From contig NZ_JANDBD010000005.1 of the NCBI RefSeq assembly GCF_024320865.1, forward strand, positions 1 through 64,000: a stretch of 64,000 nt of DNA, written 5' to 3'. The notes beneath the pieces are model-generated. The model saw only the letters and a program-made list of their open reading frames with translations, searched no databases and was not told where the DNA came from. This document shows, one piece after another, positions 1-10,240 of this stretch. The DNA comes from Mycolicibacterium arenosum. Lineage in GTDB: Bacteria > Actinomycetota > Actinomycetes > Mycobacteriales > Mycobacteriaceae. The position numbers and the translations under genes are program-made. The stretch's first letter is position 1. Every line of letters starts with the position of its first letter.

Positions 1-123
1 TCGGGTGCGCGGATCACGCTGCACGCGGCGTTGGAGTTGGCGCGCCGGGGCTCGGGCTACGCGGTGGCCGCGCTGTGCGGCGCCGGCGGACAGGGCGACG
101 CCCTCATCCTGCGCAGGCCCTGA
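1..123 (+). CDS. Thiolase (acetyl-CoA acetyltransferase), C-terminal end only
   Basis: Only the last 40 codons are in the window. The translation ends in the thiolase C-terminal signature, with [10 protein letters not shown] followed by CGAGGQGDA; the Cys of CGAGGQG is the acid/base cysteine of the thiolase active site. Thiolases condense or cleave acyl-CoA chains in fatty-acid metabolism. Its place immediately before the thioredoxin-like gene and glgB matches fadA4 (Rv1323) of M. tuberculosis, so it is probably the fadA4 orthologue. That identity rests on gene order and the short C-terminus, since the start lies outside the window. Confidence 0.85.
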   Translation, partial: SGARITLHAALELARRGSGYAVAALCGAGGQGDALILRRP

Positions 124-188
124 CCGCTGAGAACGCCCTCAGCATCGTCAACGACGTGACGTAGTAGCTGGCTTCACCGTCGGGCACA

Positions 189-560
189 ATGGCGCTCATG
201 GCAAACAACTACGACGTCCGCAGCGTCGCGGGCTGGTTCCGGCTGATCGCCTTCGCGGAGGCCCTCAGCTGGATCGGACTGCTGGTCGGCATGTACTTCA
301 AGTACGTGGGCACCCCCCAGACCGAGGTCGGCGTGAAGGTCTTCGGTCCCATCCACGGCGGCATCTTCGTCGCCTTCGTCGTGGCCGCCCTGTTGGTCGG
401 CATCGCCCGCAAGTGGGGCGTCGGGACGTGGGCGCTGGCGTTGCTGGGAAGCATCGTGCCGCTCGGCAGTGTGATCTTCATCATCTGGGCCGACCGGACG
501 GGCAGGATCGCGCCGAGTCCCGCTATCGCGGGCGCTCCGTCGGCCGCCCAGCCGACGTGA
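189..560 (+). CDS. DUF3817 small membrane protein (paralogue 1)
   Basis: A 123-residue protein with three predicted membrane segments, around residues 15-35, 52-75 and 80-100. The DUF3817 pattern is visible: FRLIAFAEALSWIGLLVGM near the N-terminus, then GPIHGG, then a C-terminal hydrophobic segment ending FIIWADR. The function of the family is unknown. An in-frame ATG at 198 (MANNYD) is an equally good start, and neither has a clear Shine-Dalgarno. A second DUF3817 gene lies at 24232-24609, next to lprD, so this is an extra copy rather than the syntenic Rv1342c equivalent. Confidence 0.8.
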   Translation: MALMANNYDVRSVAGWFRLIAFAEALSWIGLLVGMYFKYVGTPQTEVGVKVFGPIHGGIFVAFVVAALLVGIARKWGVGTWALALLGSIVPLGSVIFIIWADRTGRIAPSPAIAGAPSAAQPT

Positions 561-573
561 CAAAATCAAGGGC

Positions 574-1461
574 GTGACGCGACCACGCCCCGTCGGCCCT
601 GCGTTGGCAGGCGCCATCGACCTCTCGGCACTCAAGCAGCCCCCGGCTTCGGCAGGCGGCGCCGCGACGGCGGTCGCCGGCGGCGTGGAGGTGACCGAGG
701 TCAACCTCGAAGCCGAGGTGCTGGTCCGCTCGAACGAGATACCGGTCGTCGTCCTGCTGTGGTCGCCGCGCAGCGAGTCCAGCGTCGAACTGGGTGACAG
801 CCTCGCGGCACTGGCCGGTGCGGACGGCGGCAAGTGGGTGCTCGCGACGGTCAACGTCGACACCACGCCGCGGGTAGCGCAGATGTTCGGTGTGCAGGCT
901 GTGCCGACGGTGGTCGCGGTGGCGGGTGGGCAGCCGCTGTCCTCGTTTCAGGGCGGTCAGCCGCCGGAGCAGGTGCGCCGCTGGATCGACTCCCTGCTGA
1001 ACGCGACGGCGGGCAAGCTCGCCGGCGGTCCCGAGGGTGACGACGAAACCGTCGACCCGGAGTTGGCGCAGGCCCGGGCGCACCTCGACGAGGGCGACTT
1101 CGACGCCGCAGTCGCCGCGTATCAGGCCATCCTCGACGCCCAGCCCACGCACGCCGAAGCCAAGGGTGCGATCGCCCAGATCGGATTCCTGCAGCGGGCC
1201 ACCGCGCAGCCACCGGACGCGGTCGCGCTGGCCGATGCCGCACCCGACGACATCGACGCGGCGCTCGCCGCCGCCGACGTGCAGGTGTTGCAGCAGGACA
1301 TCGCCGGCGCCTTCGACCGGCTGATCGCGTTGATCAAGCGCACCGCGGGAGACGACCGCACCAGAATCCGGACCCGGCTCATCGAACTGTTCGAGCTGTT
1401 CGACCCCGCCGATCCCGCGGTCATCGCTGGCAGGCGCGGCCTCGCCAACGCGCTGTATTAA
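574..1461 (+). CDS. Thioredoxin-fold/TPR protein without CXXC (CnoX/YbbN-like, Rv1324 type)
   Basis: A 295-residue protein beginning at a GTG. Residues about 40-155 form a thioredoxin fold: [12 protein letters not shown] where thioredoxins have WCxxC, then the cis-proline region QAVPTVV. Residues 160-295 are alpha-helical TPR-like repeats ([18 protein letters not shown]). This is the layout of CnoX/YbbN co-chaperones. No cysteine is present in the WSPRSES segment, so disulfide chemistry at that site is unlikely and a holdase or scaffold role is inferred. It matches Rv1324 in position and length. The stop overlaps the convergent glgB stop by 4 bp. Confidence 0.85.
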   Translation: MTRPRPVGPALAGAIDLSALKQPPASAGGAATAVAGGVEVTEVNLEAEVLVRSNEIPVVVLLWSPRSESSVELGDSLAALAGADGGKWVLATVNVDTTPRVAQMFGVQAVPTVVAVAGGQPLSSFQGGQPPEQVRRWIDSLLNATAGKLAGGPEGDDETVDPELAQARAHLDEGDFDAAVAAYQAILDAQPTHAEAKGAIAQIGFLQRATAQPPDAVALADAAPDDIDAALAAADVQVLQQDIAGAFDRLIALIKRTAGDDRTRIRTRLIELFELFDPADPAVIAGRRGLANALY

Positions 1462-3668
1462 CCGGCTGCCTCCGGCGGGGCCGGCTCGAACCACAGCGCA
1501 GCCAACGGCGGCAACACCATCTGCGCCGACGCCGGCCTGCCGTGCCACGGCTCGTCGACGGCCTCAACGGCGCCGAAGTTGCCGATGCCGGAGCCGTTGT
1601 AGACATCGGAATCGGTGTTCAACACCTCGCGCCACGTCCCGGCGTGCGGCAGCCCGAGCCGATACCGGCTGTGCTCGGAACCGGAGAAGTTGAAGACGCA
1701 CGCCAGCATCGAGCCGTCGTCGCCGTAGCGGAGAAAGCTCAACACGTTGTTGGCGGAGTCGTTCGCGTCGATCCAGGAGTAGCCCTCGGAGCTGACGTCC
1801 CGCGACCACAGTGCCCGGCGCGACTGGTACACCGCGTTCATGTCGGCGACCATCCGCTTGACGCCGCCGGAGAAGCCGAACTCGTCGAGCTGGAACCAGT
1901 CGACGCCTCGCTCCTCCGACCATTCGGCGCGCTGTCCGAACTCCTGGCCCATGAACAGCAGCTGCTTACCCGGATGTGCCCACTGGTAGGCCAGCAGCCC
2001 GCGCAGGCCGGCGGCCTTCATGTGGTCGTCGCCCGGCATGCGGCCCCACAGCGTGCCCTTGCCGTGCACGACCTCGTCGTGGCTGATCGGGAGCACGAAG
2101 TTCTCGCTGAACGCGTACACCATGGAGAACGTCATCTCGTGGTGGTGGTAGCTGCGGTGGATGGGATCGCGTGAGATGAACGCCAGGGTGTCGTTCATCC
2201 AGCCCATGTTCCACTTCATCGAGAAGCCGAGTCCGCCGATGCTGGTCGGCCGCGTCACGCCGGGCCACGACGTCGACTCCTCGGCGACGGTGACGATGCC
2301 CGGATGCTGCTTGTGCACCGTGGCGTTCATTTCCTGGAGGAACTGCACGGCCTCCAGGTTCTCCCGGCCGCCGTGGATGTTCGGCGTCCAACCGCCCTCC
2401 GGTCGCGAGTAGTCCAGGTACAGCATCGAGGCGACCGCGTCGACACGGAGCCCGTCGATGTGGAACTCCTCCAACCAGTACAGTGCGTTGGCCACCAGGA
2501 AGTTGCGCACCTCGGCCCGGCCGAAGTCGAAAACGTATGTTCCCCAGTCGAGTTGCTCGCCACGCCGGGGATCGGAGTGCTCGTACAGCGGGGTGCCGTC
2601 GAACCTGCCGAGCGCCCAGGCGTCCTTGGGGAAGTGCGCGGGCACCCAGTCCACGATGACGCCGATGCCCGCCCGGTGCAGCGCGTCGACCAGGTACCGG
2701 AAATCGTCGGGCGACCCGAGGCGCGACGTCGGCGCGTAGTACGACGTCACCTGGTAACCCCACGACCCGCCGAACGGATGCTCGGCGACGGGCAGCAGTT
2801 CGACGTGGGTGAAACCCTGCTCAACGACGTAATCGGTAAGTTGCGTGGCCAATTCGCGATAGCTCAGGCCCGGCCGCCACGACATCAGGTGCACCTCGTA
2901 GGTGCTCATCGGTTCGAATACCGGGTTCTTCTCGGCGCGCTGTGTCATCCAGGCGGCGTCGTTCCAGGTGTAGGTGCTCTCGGTCACCCGCGACGCGCGG
3001 GCCGGCGGCACCTCCGCGGCGAAGGCCATCGGGTCGGCCCGCTCGGTCGTCACACCGTCGGCGCCGTGCACGCGGAACTTGTAGAGACCGTCGGTGGGAA
3101 AGCCCGGCCAGAACACCTCCCACACGCCGGTGGAACCAAGCGTGCGCAGCGGAGCGTCGTTGCCGCCCCAGTGGTTGAACTCACCGATCAAGCTGACGCC
3201 CTTGGCATTCGGCGCCCAGACGGCGAAGGACACGCCATCGACGGGACCGTCCGGTGTGGTGTAGGTACGCGGGTGGGCGCCCAGGACGTCCCACAGCCGC
3301 TCGTGGCGGCCCTCGGAGAACAGGTGCAGATCCATCTCGCCGAGCGTGGGCAGGAAGCGGTAGGGATCGGCCGTCGTGACGACGTGGCCGTCGGGATAGC
3401 GGATCTCCAGTCGGTAGTCGATCAGCCCGGTGATCGGCAACGCCACCGCGAACATGGCGTCCTCGACGTGGCTGAGCGGGTGCCGCTCGCCGCCGACCAG
3501 TGCGGTGACCTCGGACGCGTTGGGCCGCAACACGCGTATCACGGTGTGGTCGGTGTACTCGTGCGCACCGAGAAGCGAGTGCGGGTCGTGATGCTCGCCG
3601 GCGAGCAGCCGGCCGAGTTCGGCGGCGTCGGGCCGCAGGTTCTGAGTGCTGACATTCGTGCGGGTCAC
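1458..3668 (-). CDS. glgB: 1,4-alpha-glucan branching enzyme
   Basis: GlgB cuts alpha-1,4-glucan chains and reattaches them as alpha-1,6 branches in glycogen and capsular glucan synthesis. The 736-residue product has an N-terminal CBM48-type domain ([13 protein letters not shown]), a GH13 barrel and a beta C-domain. GH13 motifs are [20 protein letters not shown] (nucleophile Asp near residue 409), VAEEST (acid/base Glu) and [11 protein letters not shown]. The GTG at 3668 is chosen because GGAGGGAG lies just upstream, inside the end of glgE, and the length then fits M. tuberculosis GlgB (731 aa). The glgE stop is 4 bp upstream, so the two genes are probably translationally coupled. The glgC-independent GlgE route makes maltose-1-phosphate-derived chains that GlgB branches. 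Confidence 0.96.
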   Translation of the reverse strand: MTRTNVSTQNLRPDAAELGRLLAGEHHDPHSLLGAHEYTDHTVIRVLRPNASEVTALVGGERHPLSHVEDAMFAVALPITGLIDYRLEIRYPDGHVVTTADPYRFLPTLGEMDLHLFSEGRHERLWDVLGAHPRTYTTPDGPVDGVSFAVWAPNAKGVSLIGEFNHWGGNDAPLRTLGSTGVWEVFWPGFPTDGLYKFRVHGADGVTTERADPMAFAAEVPPARASRVTESTYTWNDAAWMTQRAEKNPVFEPMSTYEVHLMSWRPGLSYRELATQLTDYVVEQGFTHVELLPVAEHPFGGSWGYQVTSYYAPTSRLGSPDDFRYLVDALHRAGIGVIVDWVPAHFPKDAWALGRFDGTPLYEHSDPRRGEQLDWGTYVFDFGRAEVRNFLVANALYWLEEFHIDGLRVDAVASMLYLDYSRPEGGWTPNIHGGRENLEAVQFLQEMNATVHKQHPGIVTVAEESTSWPGVTRPTSIGGLGFSMKWNMGWMNDTLAFISRDPIHRSYHHHEMTFSMVYAFSENFVLPISHDEVVHGKGTLWGRMPGDDHMKAAGLRGLLAYQWAHPGKQLLFMGQEFGQRAEWSEERGVDWFQLDEFGFSGGVKRMVADMNAVYQSRRALWSRDVSSEGYSWIDANDSANNVLSFLRYGDDGSMLACVFNFSGSEHSRYRLGLPHAGTWREVLNTDSDVYNGSGIGNFGAVEAVDEPWHGRPASAQMVLPPLAALWFEPAPPEAAG

Positions 3669-3672
3669 GAGG

Positions 3673-5763
3673 TCACTCCCTCCGCAAGAGTTCGGACCGC
3701 TTCCCGGCTGGGATCTGCGGCATGTTGAGAATGTGGGCGACCGCTCGCACCGGATCGAGACGGACGTAATTGGTCTGGCCCCACTGGAATTCGTCGCCCG
3801 TGATCTCATCGCGAACCCAGAACCGCTCGTACGGTTCGTGTCCGATCGAGGCCATGTCGAGCGACAGCGTGCCCTCTTCGGGTCCGAAGGCGTTCAAGGT
3901 CACGACGACCAGCACGCAGTCACCGGTGACCGGATCGAACTTGCTGTAGGCCAGCATCGCGTCGTTGTCGATGGTGTGGAATTTGATGGTGCGCAACTCG
4001 CTGAGTGCGGGGTGCCAGCGGCGGATCTCGTTGAGCCGGGTGAGGAACGGTTCGAGCGAGTTCCCGGCGGCCAGGGCCGCATCGAAGTCGCGCGGCCGCA
4101 ACTCGTACTTCTCCGAGTTGAGGTACTCCTCGCTCCCCGGCTTGACCGCCTCGCCCTCGAAGAGTTCGTAACCCGAGTACACCCCCCACGTCGGGCTCAT
4201 CGTCGAGGCCATCGCCGCGCGGATGGCGAACATCCCCGGCCCGCCGTGCTGCAGGATCTCGTGCAGGATGTCCGGTGTGTTCGGCCACAGGCTCTGCCGC
4301 GAGTAGTCCGCGTGCTCGGCGATGGACTCACCGAACTCCTGCAGTTCCCACTTCGCCGTCCGCCAGGTGAAGTACGTGTACGACTGCGTGTAACCGAGCT
4401 TGGCCAGCCCGAACAGTCGGGCGGGGCGGGTGAACGCCTCCGCCAGGAAGAGCACGTCGGGGTCGTCGTTCTTCACCTCGCCGATGAGCCACGCCCAGAA
4501 GTTCGGCGGCTTGGTGTGCGGGTTGTCGACGCGGAACACCTTGACGCCGTGGGACACCCAGAACCGGACGACGCGCAGCACCTCGGCGTAGATGCCCGCC
4601 GGGTCGTTGTCGAAGTTGATCGGGTAGATGTCCTGGTACTTCTTCGGCGGGTTCTCCGCATAGGCGATGGTGCCGTCGGGCAGCACCGTGAACCACTCCG
4701 GATGCGCGGCCGCCCACGGATGATCCGGCGCGCACTGCAGAGCGAGGTCGAGCGCCACCTCCAAGCCCTGGTCACGCGCCGCGGCGACGAAGTCGTCGAA
4801 GTCGTCGACGGTGCCCAGCTTGGGGTGCACCGCGTCGTGGCCGCCCTTCTTGCTGCCGATCGCCCACGGCGACCCCACGTCCCCTGGCGCTGCGGTGACG
4901 CTGTTGTTCCTGCCCTTGCGGTGCACCTTGCCGATGGGATGAATCGGCGGCAGGTAGACGATGTCGAACCCCATCTTGGCGATGCGGGGCAGCGCCTTGC
5001 TGGCGGTGGCGAACGTGCCGTGCACGGGATTGCCGTCACCGTCCCAGCCACCCGTCGACCGCGGGAACATCTCGTACCACGCGGAGAACCGAGCCAGCGG
5101 GCGATCGACCCAGACCCCGTACTGCTCACCGCGCGTGACCAATTCGCGCAGCGGATACTGCTCCAGCAGGCGATCGACGTCCTCGGACAGTGCCGCTCCG
5201 GCGCGCCGGAACGGATCGCCGGGCTCGCGCAGCCGGCTCGCCGCGTCGATGAGGGGAAAACGGTCCTGCCGGGGCACTCCGGTGGCGGCCCGTTCGAGCA
5301 GTGTCGCGCCGACGATCAGATCGTTGTCGAGTTCGGATTCGCTCTGGCCGGCCTCCAACTTCGCGGTGACGTTCTTGCGCCACGTCGCGAGCGGATCGCT
5401 CCACCCGTCGATCCGATAGGTCCACAGCCCGACGGCGTCGGGAGCGAACTGACCGTGGAAGACGTCCGGCTCCCGGCCGAGCGCCATGGCCGACAGCTGA
5501 GGCCGTTTCCTCGTCGAGCTGACGACCTCCTCGATCGGCACCGCTTCGGCCCGAGAGCTCTGCAGCCCGGCGGGCGCTGCGGCCAGCGCAGGGTAGGCGG
5601 TGCCGTGATATCGCACCACCAACGTCGCCGCGACGGCGTCATGGCCTTCGCGCCACACCGTCGCGCTGACGGGAACCACCTCGCCGACCACGGCCTTGGC
5701 GGGATAACGACCACCTGAGACCACGGGTGCGACGTCATCGATCTCGATACGACCGGCCACCAC
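3673..5763 (-). CDS. glgE: Alpha-1,4-glucan:maltose-1-phosphate maltosyltransferase
   Basis: GlgE transfers maltosyl units from maltose-1-phosphate to linear alpha-glucans (GH13_3) and is a validated drug-target pathway in M. tuberculosis. The 696-residue product follows Rv1327c closely: [11 protein letters not shown] at the N-terminus, [33 protein letters not shown] (catalytic Asp in RVDNPHTKP), [10 protein letters not shown] (acid/base Glu) and [15 protein letters not shown] near the C-terminus. The GTG at 5763 is chosen because AAGGAG lies 7 bp upstream (5771-5776); an open frame continues to 5910 without conserved sequence. It is first in the glgE-glgB operon and divergent from glgP. Confidence 0.96.
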   Translation of the reverse strand: MVAGRIEIDDVAPVVSGGRYPAKAVVGEVVPVSATVWREGHDAVAATLVVRYHGTAYPALAAAPAGLQSSRAEAVPIEEVVSSTRKRPQLSAMALGREPDVFHGQFAPDAVGLWTYRIDGWSDPLATWRKNVTAKLEAGQSESELDNDLIVGATLLERAATGVPRQDRFPLIDAASRLREPGDPFRRAGAALSEDVDRLLEQYPLRELVTRGEQYGVWVDRPLARFSAWYEMFPRSTGGWDGDGNPVHGTFATASKALPRIAKMGFDIVYLPPIHPIGKVHRKGRNNSVTAAPGDVGSPWAIGSKKGGHDAVHPKLGTVDDFDDFVAAARDQGLEVALDLALQCAPDHPWAAAHPEWFTVLPDGTIAYAENPPKKYQDIYPINFDNDPAGIYAEVLRVVRFWVSHGVKVFRVDNPHTKPPNFWAWLIGEVKNDDPDVLFLAEAFTRPARLFGLAKLGYTQSYTYFTWRTAKWELQEFGESIAEHADYSRQSLWPNTPDILHEILQHGGPGMFAIRAAMASTMSPTWGVYSGYELFEGEAVKPGSEEYLNSEKYELRPRDFDAALAAGNSLEPFLTRLNEIRRWHPALSELRTIKFHTIDNDAMLAYSKFDPVTGDCVLVVVTLNAFGPEEGTLSLDMASIGHEPYERFWVRDEITGDEFQWGQTNYVRLDPVRAVAHILNMPQIPAGKRSELLRRE

Positions 5764-5966
5764 CGACAAACTCCTTACGCTGGCACAGCCACATTCGGCT
5801 GCGCGGTGTAGTTCCTTTGTTTCAAGCCTCGTCGCGCCTATACCCACCGTAGTGCCGGGCTCAACATCGCGAGCGAGAAGCGCAACGGATCGCGCATCAA
5901 GATCGAGCAATCACGCGAACCGTCGAGGCGCAGCGAACGCGCCAATCATGAGTAGGGTGAGCGCAC
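5764..5966. promoter_or_regulatory. Divergent glgE/glgP promoter region
   Basis: This 203-bp interval separates the divergent glgE (minus) and glgP (plus) starts and must hold both promoters. The glgE Shine-Dalgarno AAGGAG is at 5771-5776 on the minus strand. I see no convincing -10/-35 pair, riboswitch or strong palindrome in it. Confidence 0.5.
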
Positions 5967-8588
5967 GTGAAGGCACTCCGCAGATTCACCGTCCGCGCCC
6001 ACCTTCCCGAGCGGCTGATCGCACTGGAGCGGCTCTCGACGAACCTGCGCTGGTCGTGGGACAAACCCACGCAAGACCTTTTTGCCACAATCGATCCGGA
6101 GTTGTGGGAGCAGGTCGGACCCGACCCCGTGGCGTTGCTCGGAGCCGTGAGCCCCAGGCGTCTCGACGAGCTCGCGGGCGATCACGGGTTCGGCGAGCGG
6201 CTCGATCGCCTGGCGAGCGAGCTGGACGACTACCTCAGCAGGCCGATGTGGTACCAGCAGCAGGTCGCCGAGGGGGTCGCGCTGCCCACGGGTATCGCCT
6301 ACTTCTCGATGGAGTTCGGCGTCGCCGAGGTGCTGCCCAACTACTCGGGCGGCCTTGGCATCCTCGCGGGTGACCACCTCAAGTCCGCGTCCGACCTGGG
6401 ACTGCCGCTCATCGCCGTCGGCCTCTGGTACCGATCCGGATACTTCCGGCAGTCGCTGACCGCCGACGGCTGGCAGCACGAGAACTATCCCGCGCTCGAC
6501 CCGCAGGGGTTGCCGCTGCGACTGCTCACCGACGCGGCGGGTGCGCCGGTGCTGGTGTCGCTGGCGATGCCCGACTCCGCCGAGCTGAACGCCAGGGTGT
6601 GGATCGCCCAGGTCGGTCGAATTCCCTTGCTGCTCTTGGATTCCGACATTCCCGAGACCCAACACGAGCTGCGCGGCGTCACCGACCGGCTGTACGGCGG
6701 CGACCAGGAGCACCGCATCAAGCAGGAGATCCTGGCCGGCATCGGCGGCGTGCGGGCCATCCGCGCGTTCACGGCGGCCGAATCGCTGCCGGAGCCGCAG
6801 GTCTTCCACATGAACGAGGGGCACGCCGGTTTCCTCGGTGCCGAGCGCATCCGCGAACTCGTCACCGACGGCGGCCTGGACTTCGACACCGCACTGGCCG
6901 TAGTGCGGTCCAGCACCGTGTTCACCACCCACACGCCCGTTCCCGCGGGTATCGACCGCTTCCCGCTGGCGATGGTGGACCGGTACTTCGGGGGCGCTTC
7001 CGATGAGCGCTCGCGCGAAGAGCATGTTCCAGCGGAGGGCCGTCTGCTACCCGGCGTGCCGCTGGACCGCGTGCTGGCGTTCGGCGACGAGGACGACCCG
7101 ACGAAGTTCAACATGGCCCACATGGGCCTGCGCCTGGCGCAGCGGGCGAACGGCGTGTCACTGCTGCACGGCGAGGTGAGCCGCGGCATGTTCAACGAGT
7201 TGTGGCCGGGCTTCGATCAGGACGAGGTGCCGATCGGGTCGATCACCAACGGCGTCCACGCGCCGACGTGGGCGGCGCCGCAGTGGGTGGAGCTGGCGCA
7301 CGAACTGGTCGGCGACGATCTGGGCGCGCTGAGCGAGGCCGAGACGTGGCAGCGCCTGCACCAGGTCGACCCCGGTCACCTGTGGTGGATCCGGTCGCAG
7401 CTGCGTGCGCTCCTCATCGACGACGTCCGCGCCCGCCTGCGCAGGTCGTGGCTGGAGCGTGGGGCATCCGAGGCCGAACTGGGCTGGATCGCAACGGCTT
7501 TCGATCCGGGCGTGCTCACGATCGGGTTCGCGCGCAGGGTGCCGACCTACAAGCGGCTGACCCTGATGCTGCGCGATCCCGACCGTCTCGAGCAGTTGCT
7601 GCTCGACGAGGAACGGCCGGTGCAGCTGATCGTCGCAGGCAAGTCGCATCCGGCCGACGACGGTGGCAAGGCACTGATCCAGCAGGTGGTGCGGTTCGCC
7701 GATCGGCCCGAGGTGCGACACCGCATCGCGTTCCTGCCGGACTACGACATGTCGATGGCGCGGCTGCTGTACTGGGGCTGCGACGTGTGGCTGAACAATC
7801 CGCTGCGGCCGCTGGAGGCGTGCGGCACGTCGGGGATGAAGAGCGCGCTGAACGGCGGGCTCAACCTCTCCATCCGAGACGGGTGGTGGGACGAGTGGTA
7901 CGACGGCGAGAACGGGTGGGAGATCCCGACCGCCGACGGAGTGGCCGACGAATCCAGGCGCGACGACCTGGAGGCCGCCGCTCTCTACGACCTGGTGGCC
8001 AAGTCGGTGGCGCCCAAGTTCTACGAACGCGACGAGCACGGCGTCCCGCAACGCTGGGTCGAGATGGTGCGGCACACGTTGCAGGCGCTCGGTCCGAAGG
8101 TGCTGGCGTCGCGCATGGTGCGCGACTACACCGAGAAGTATTACGCGCCCGCGGCGCAGTCGCTGCACCGCACGATCGAGCCGGTCGACGGTGTGCCCTT
8201 CGGCGCGGCGCGTCAGCTCGCGGCGTACAGCGAACGCGCTCGCAACGCATGGCCGAACATCCTGATCACCGACGTCGACAGCTACGGGCTTCCGGACACC
8301 CCGCTGCTGGGCTCGAAGCTGACGTTGACCGCGACGGTGCACCTGGCCGGGCTACGGCCCGACGAGGTGGTCGTACAAGCCGTCGTCGGGCGGGTCGACG
8401 CCGCCGACTCGCTGGTCGACCCGACCGAGGTCGAGATGACGCACACCGGATCGGTGGACGGCAGGCACGCGTTCTCGACCACCACGCCGCTGCCGGTGGC
8501 GGGTCCGGTCGGCTACACCGTGCGCGTGCTGCCGCACCACCCGCTGCTGGCCGCCGACACCGAGCTCGGGCTGGTGGCGCTGGCGTGA
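5967..8588 (+). CDS. glgP: Alpha-glucan phosphorylase
   Basis: PLP-dependent glycosyltransferase (GT35). It phosphorolyses alpha-1,4-glucan to glucose-1-phosphate and, in mycobacteria, can supply maltose-1-phosphate metabolism. The 873-residue product starts at GTG with MKALRRFTVRAHLPERL, as in Rv1328. Visible landmarks are GVAEVLPNYSGGLGILAGDHLKS cut at about residues 115-137, FHMNEGHAGF, FTTHTPVPAGIDRF, VPTYKRLTL and the PLP-lysine motif CGTSGMKSA (Lys near residue 625). The last residues are homologous to Rv1328, so it is full length. Its stop overlaps the next gene's GTG start by 4 bp, suggesting co-translation with the lyase-like propeller. Confidence 0.95.
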   Translation: MKALRRFTVRAHLPERLIALERLSTNLRWSWDKPTQDLFATIDPELWEQVGPDPVALLGAVSPRRLDELAGDHGFGERLDRLASELDDYLSRPMWYQQQVAEGVALPTGIAYFSMEFGVAEVLPNYSGGLGILAGDHLKSASDLGLPLIAVGLWYRSGYFRQSLTADGWQHENYPALDPQGLPLRLLTDAAGAPVLVSLAMPDSAELNARVWIAQVGRIPLLLLDSDIPETQHELRGVTDRLYGGDQEHRIKQEILAGIGGVRAIRAFTAAESLPEPQVFHMNEGHAGFLGAERIRELVTDGGLDFDTALAVVRSSTVFTTHTPVPAGIDRFPLAMVDRYFGGASDERSREEHVPAEGRLLPGVPLDRVLAFGDEDDPTKFNMAHMGLRLAQRANGVSLLHGEVSRGMFNELWPGFDQDEVPIGSITNGVHAPTWAAPQWVELAHELVGDDLGALSEAETWQRLHQVDPGHLWWIRSQLRALLIDDVRARLRRSWLERGASEAELGWIATAFDPGVLTIGFARRVPTYKRLTLMLRDPDRLEQLLLDEERPVQLIVAGKSHPADDGGKALIQQVVRFADRPEVRHRIAFLPDYDMSMARLLYWGCDVWLNNPLRPLEACGTSGMKSALNGGLNLSIRDGWWDEWYDGENGWEIPTADGVADESRRDDLEAAALYDLVAKSVAPKFYERDEHGVPQRWVEMVRHTLQALGPKVLASRMVRDYTEKYYAPAAQSLHRTIEPVDGVPFGAARQLAAYSERARNAWPNILITDVDSYGLPDTPLLGSKLTLTATVHLAGLRPDEVVVQAVVGRVDAADSLVDPTEVEMTHTGSVDGRHAFSTTTPLPVAGPVGYTVRVLPHHPLLAADTELGLVALA

Positions 8589-9433
8589 GCGGCGTTCTCG
8601 ACATCCCGGTCGACGGCGGGCCGTACGCGTTGGCGGCCGGACCCGACGGCGCCATGTGGGTGACGCTGGTACACGCCGGTGCCGTCGCGCGGATCCGGCC
8701 CCCCGGCGTCGTCGACCGCTACGAGGTCGGCGACGGGAGCAAGCCCGAGATCATCACGGCCGGGCCCGACGGCGCCCTGTGGTTCACTCGCAACGGCGAC
8801 GACCGGATCGGGCGCATCACCACCTCGGGAGTGCAGAGCTCGATCGAGTTGTCCAGCGGTAGTGCCCCTTTCGGGCTGTGTATCGGGCCCGACCTTGCGC
8901 TGTGGTTCACCGCCATGACGTCCGGCGTCGTCGGTCGCCTCGACCCGGCGACCGGCGCCGTCGACGAGCATCCGGTCGGCGGCGGGCCTGCAATGATCAC
9001 CGCGGGTCCCGATGGAGCGCTGTGGTTCACGATGAACGCGAGAAGCGCGATCGGCAGGCTCACCCCCGCGGGTGCGCTCACCGTGCGCGAGTTGGTCAGC
9101 CGCGGTGCGGGCCCGGTCGGCATCACCGCCACCCACGACGACGCCGTCTGGTTCACCGCGATCCTCGCCGACAGGATCGGCCGCATCCCGATGAACGAGG
9201 CGATTCAGGAGATGGACCTGCCGGGGAAACCGCACGCGGTCGTCGCCGATCCGTCCGGCGGCGTGTGGGTCAGCCTCTGGGGTGCGGACCAGATCGCCAG
9301 GGTGAGCGCCGACGGCGAGATCACGACCGTCGACCTGCCGCCCGGCAGCGAACCGCACGGGATGGCGGTCGCCCCGGACGGCGCGCTCTGGGTGGCGCTG
9401 GAAGCCGGTTATGTTCTGCGTCTGCCGATCTGA
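8585..9433 (+). CDS. Virginiamycin B lyase-like beta-propeller (streptogramin lyase family)
   Basis: A 282-residue protein made of repeated blades of the type GPDGALWFT..IGRI (at least six), as in the seven-bladed Vgb propeller. Vgb linearises streptogramin B antibiotics by elimination at the ester bond. Residues matching the described Vgb active site are present with matching spacing: His217 (KPHAVVAD), Glu256 and His258 (SEPHGMAV), and Glu273 (WVALEAG). A general sugar- or lactone-binding propeller remains possible. The GTG start overlaps the glgP stop (GTGA). No equivalent lies between glgP and dinG in M. tuberculosis, so it is an accessory gene of this lineage. Confidence 0.8.
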   Translation: MSGVLDIPVDGGPYALAAGPDGAMWVTLVHAGAVARIRPPGVVDRYEVGDGSKPEIITAGPDGALWFTRNGDDRIGRITTSGVQSSIELSSGSAPFGLCIGPDLALWFTAMTSGVVGRLDPATGAVDEHPVGGGPAMITAGPDGALWFTMNARSAIGRLTPAGALTVRELVSRGAGPVGITATHDDAVWFTAILADRIGRIPMNEAIQEMDLPGKPHAVVADPSGGVWVSLWGADQIARVSADGEITTVDLPPGSEPHGMAVAPDGALWVALEAGYVLRLPI

Positions 9434-9514
9434 GAACTGTTCGACGCCGTTTCGCAATCTGGGCGGTGGGAGTGTCGGCACCGGGTCGATCGAGTGCCGC
9501 GTTATTTTTCGCGA

Positions 9515-10237
9515 ATGCCGTCACGCTGCGTCGCCGTGCTGGCCGTGTGCGTCGTGGCCGGTGTCATGACTGCGCCGGCGGGTCGGGCGGAACCACATCT
9601 CGTGCAGGAGCCCCCGGTGGTCCCGGCCGCGGACGCTCCGCCGCCGCCCGACGACGGCCGCGTGATGTCGCCACCACCGCAGATGGTCGACACGCCGGAC
9701 GGCTGGACGCTGACGCTGGCCGCCCGCGACGAGACCCAGCGGGCGAACGCCCCGCTGACGACTGCGCTGTCGTCGCGCGAGTACGTCGTCGGCGGCATCT
9801 TCGACGGCACCGTGCGGGGCCCCGACTACTCCGACGAACCGAACGGCACGATCGAGGTCGGCTACCAGATCGGCTGCGGCGTCGACATGAGCACGTCGAA
9901 CGGCGTGACGCTGACGGGGACCGCGGGCGTATCGCCGTCGCTGGGCTTCGCCGGCGTGGACATCCCGTCACCGCTCCCGGAGGGCTTCGTCCCGGTCGTC
10001 ACCACACCCGTCACCGGCGGCATCGCGATCGGTCTGAAACCCGGCATCATCAACATCGTCCCCGTCACGAAGAAGGACTTCCGCGGCTGGGATCCGTGGG
10101 TGATGATCAGCAACTTCCACGTCAAGATCGACGGTTGCGTCGGTCAGTCGTTCATCCGGTCGTATGCGTTCCTGACCCGTTCGACCCCGGTGTCCGACGC
10201 CATCGTCGCCTGGTACGGCGAGACCAAGGTCGTCTAG
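9515..10237 (+). CDS. MspA-family porin-like secreted protein
   Basis: A 240-residue protein with a signal peptide (positively charged start, hydrophobic AVLAVCVVAGVMTAPAG, cleavage near AGRA-E). The mature part matches the MspA pattern: GWTLTLAARDETQ, TREY/SSREYVVGGIFDGTV, GTIEVGYQIGCGVDM, and a C-terminal segment with IRSYAFLTRST and AWYGETKVV. MspA proteins form octameric outer-membrane (mycomembrane) pores in fast-growing mycobacteria. It differs from classical MspA in a proline-rich insert after the signal peptide, so pore activity is inferred. A GTG at 9494 is an alternative start; 9515 gives the more typical signal sequence. Confidence 0.8.
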   Translation: MPSRCVAVLAVCVVAGVMTAPAGRAEPHLVQEPPVVPAADAPPPPDDGRVMSPPPQMVDTPDGWTLTLAARDETQRANAPLTTALSSREYVVGGIFDGTVRGPDYSDEPNGTIEVGYQIGCGVDMSTSNGVTLTGTAGVSPSLGFAGVDIPSPLPEGFVPVVTTPVTGGIAIGLKPGIINIVPVTKKDFRGWDPWVMISNFHVKIDGCVGQSFIRSYAFLTRSTPVSDAIVAWYGETKVV

Positions 10238-10240
10238 CGG

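Noticed and set aside
3646-5718. Very long plus-strand frame (690 codons) opposite glgE
   Set aside because: Its translation is Arg/Val/His/Gly-rich without motifs, and it is the mirror of the strongly conserved glgE gene; high GC leaves antisense frames open.
5764-5910. Longer GlgE start at 5910
   Set aside because: No conserved sequence precedes the GTG at 5763, which has a well-spaced AAGGAG.
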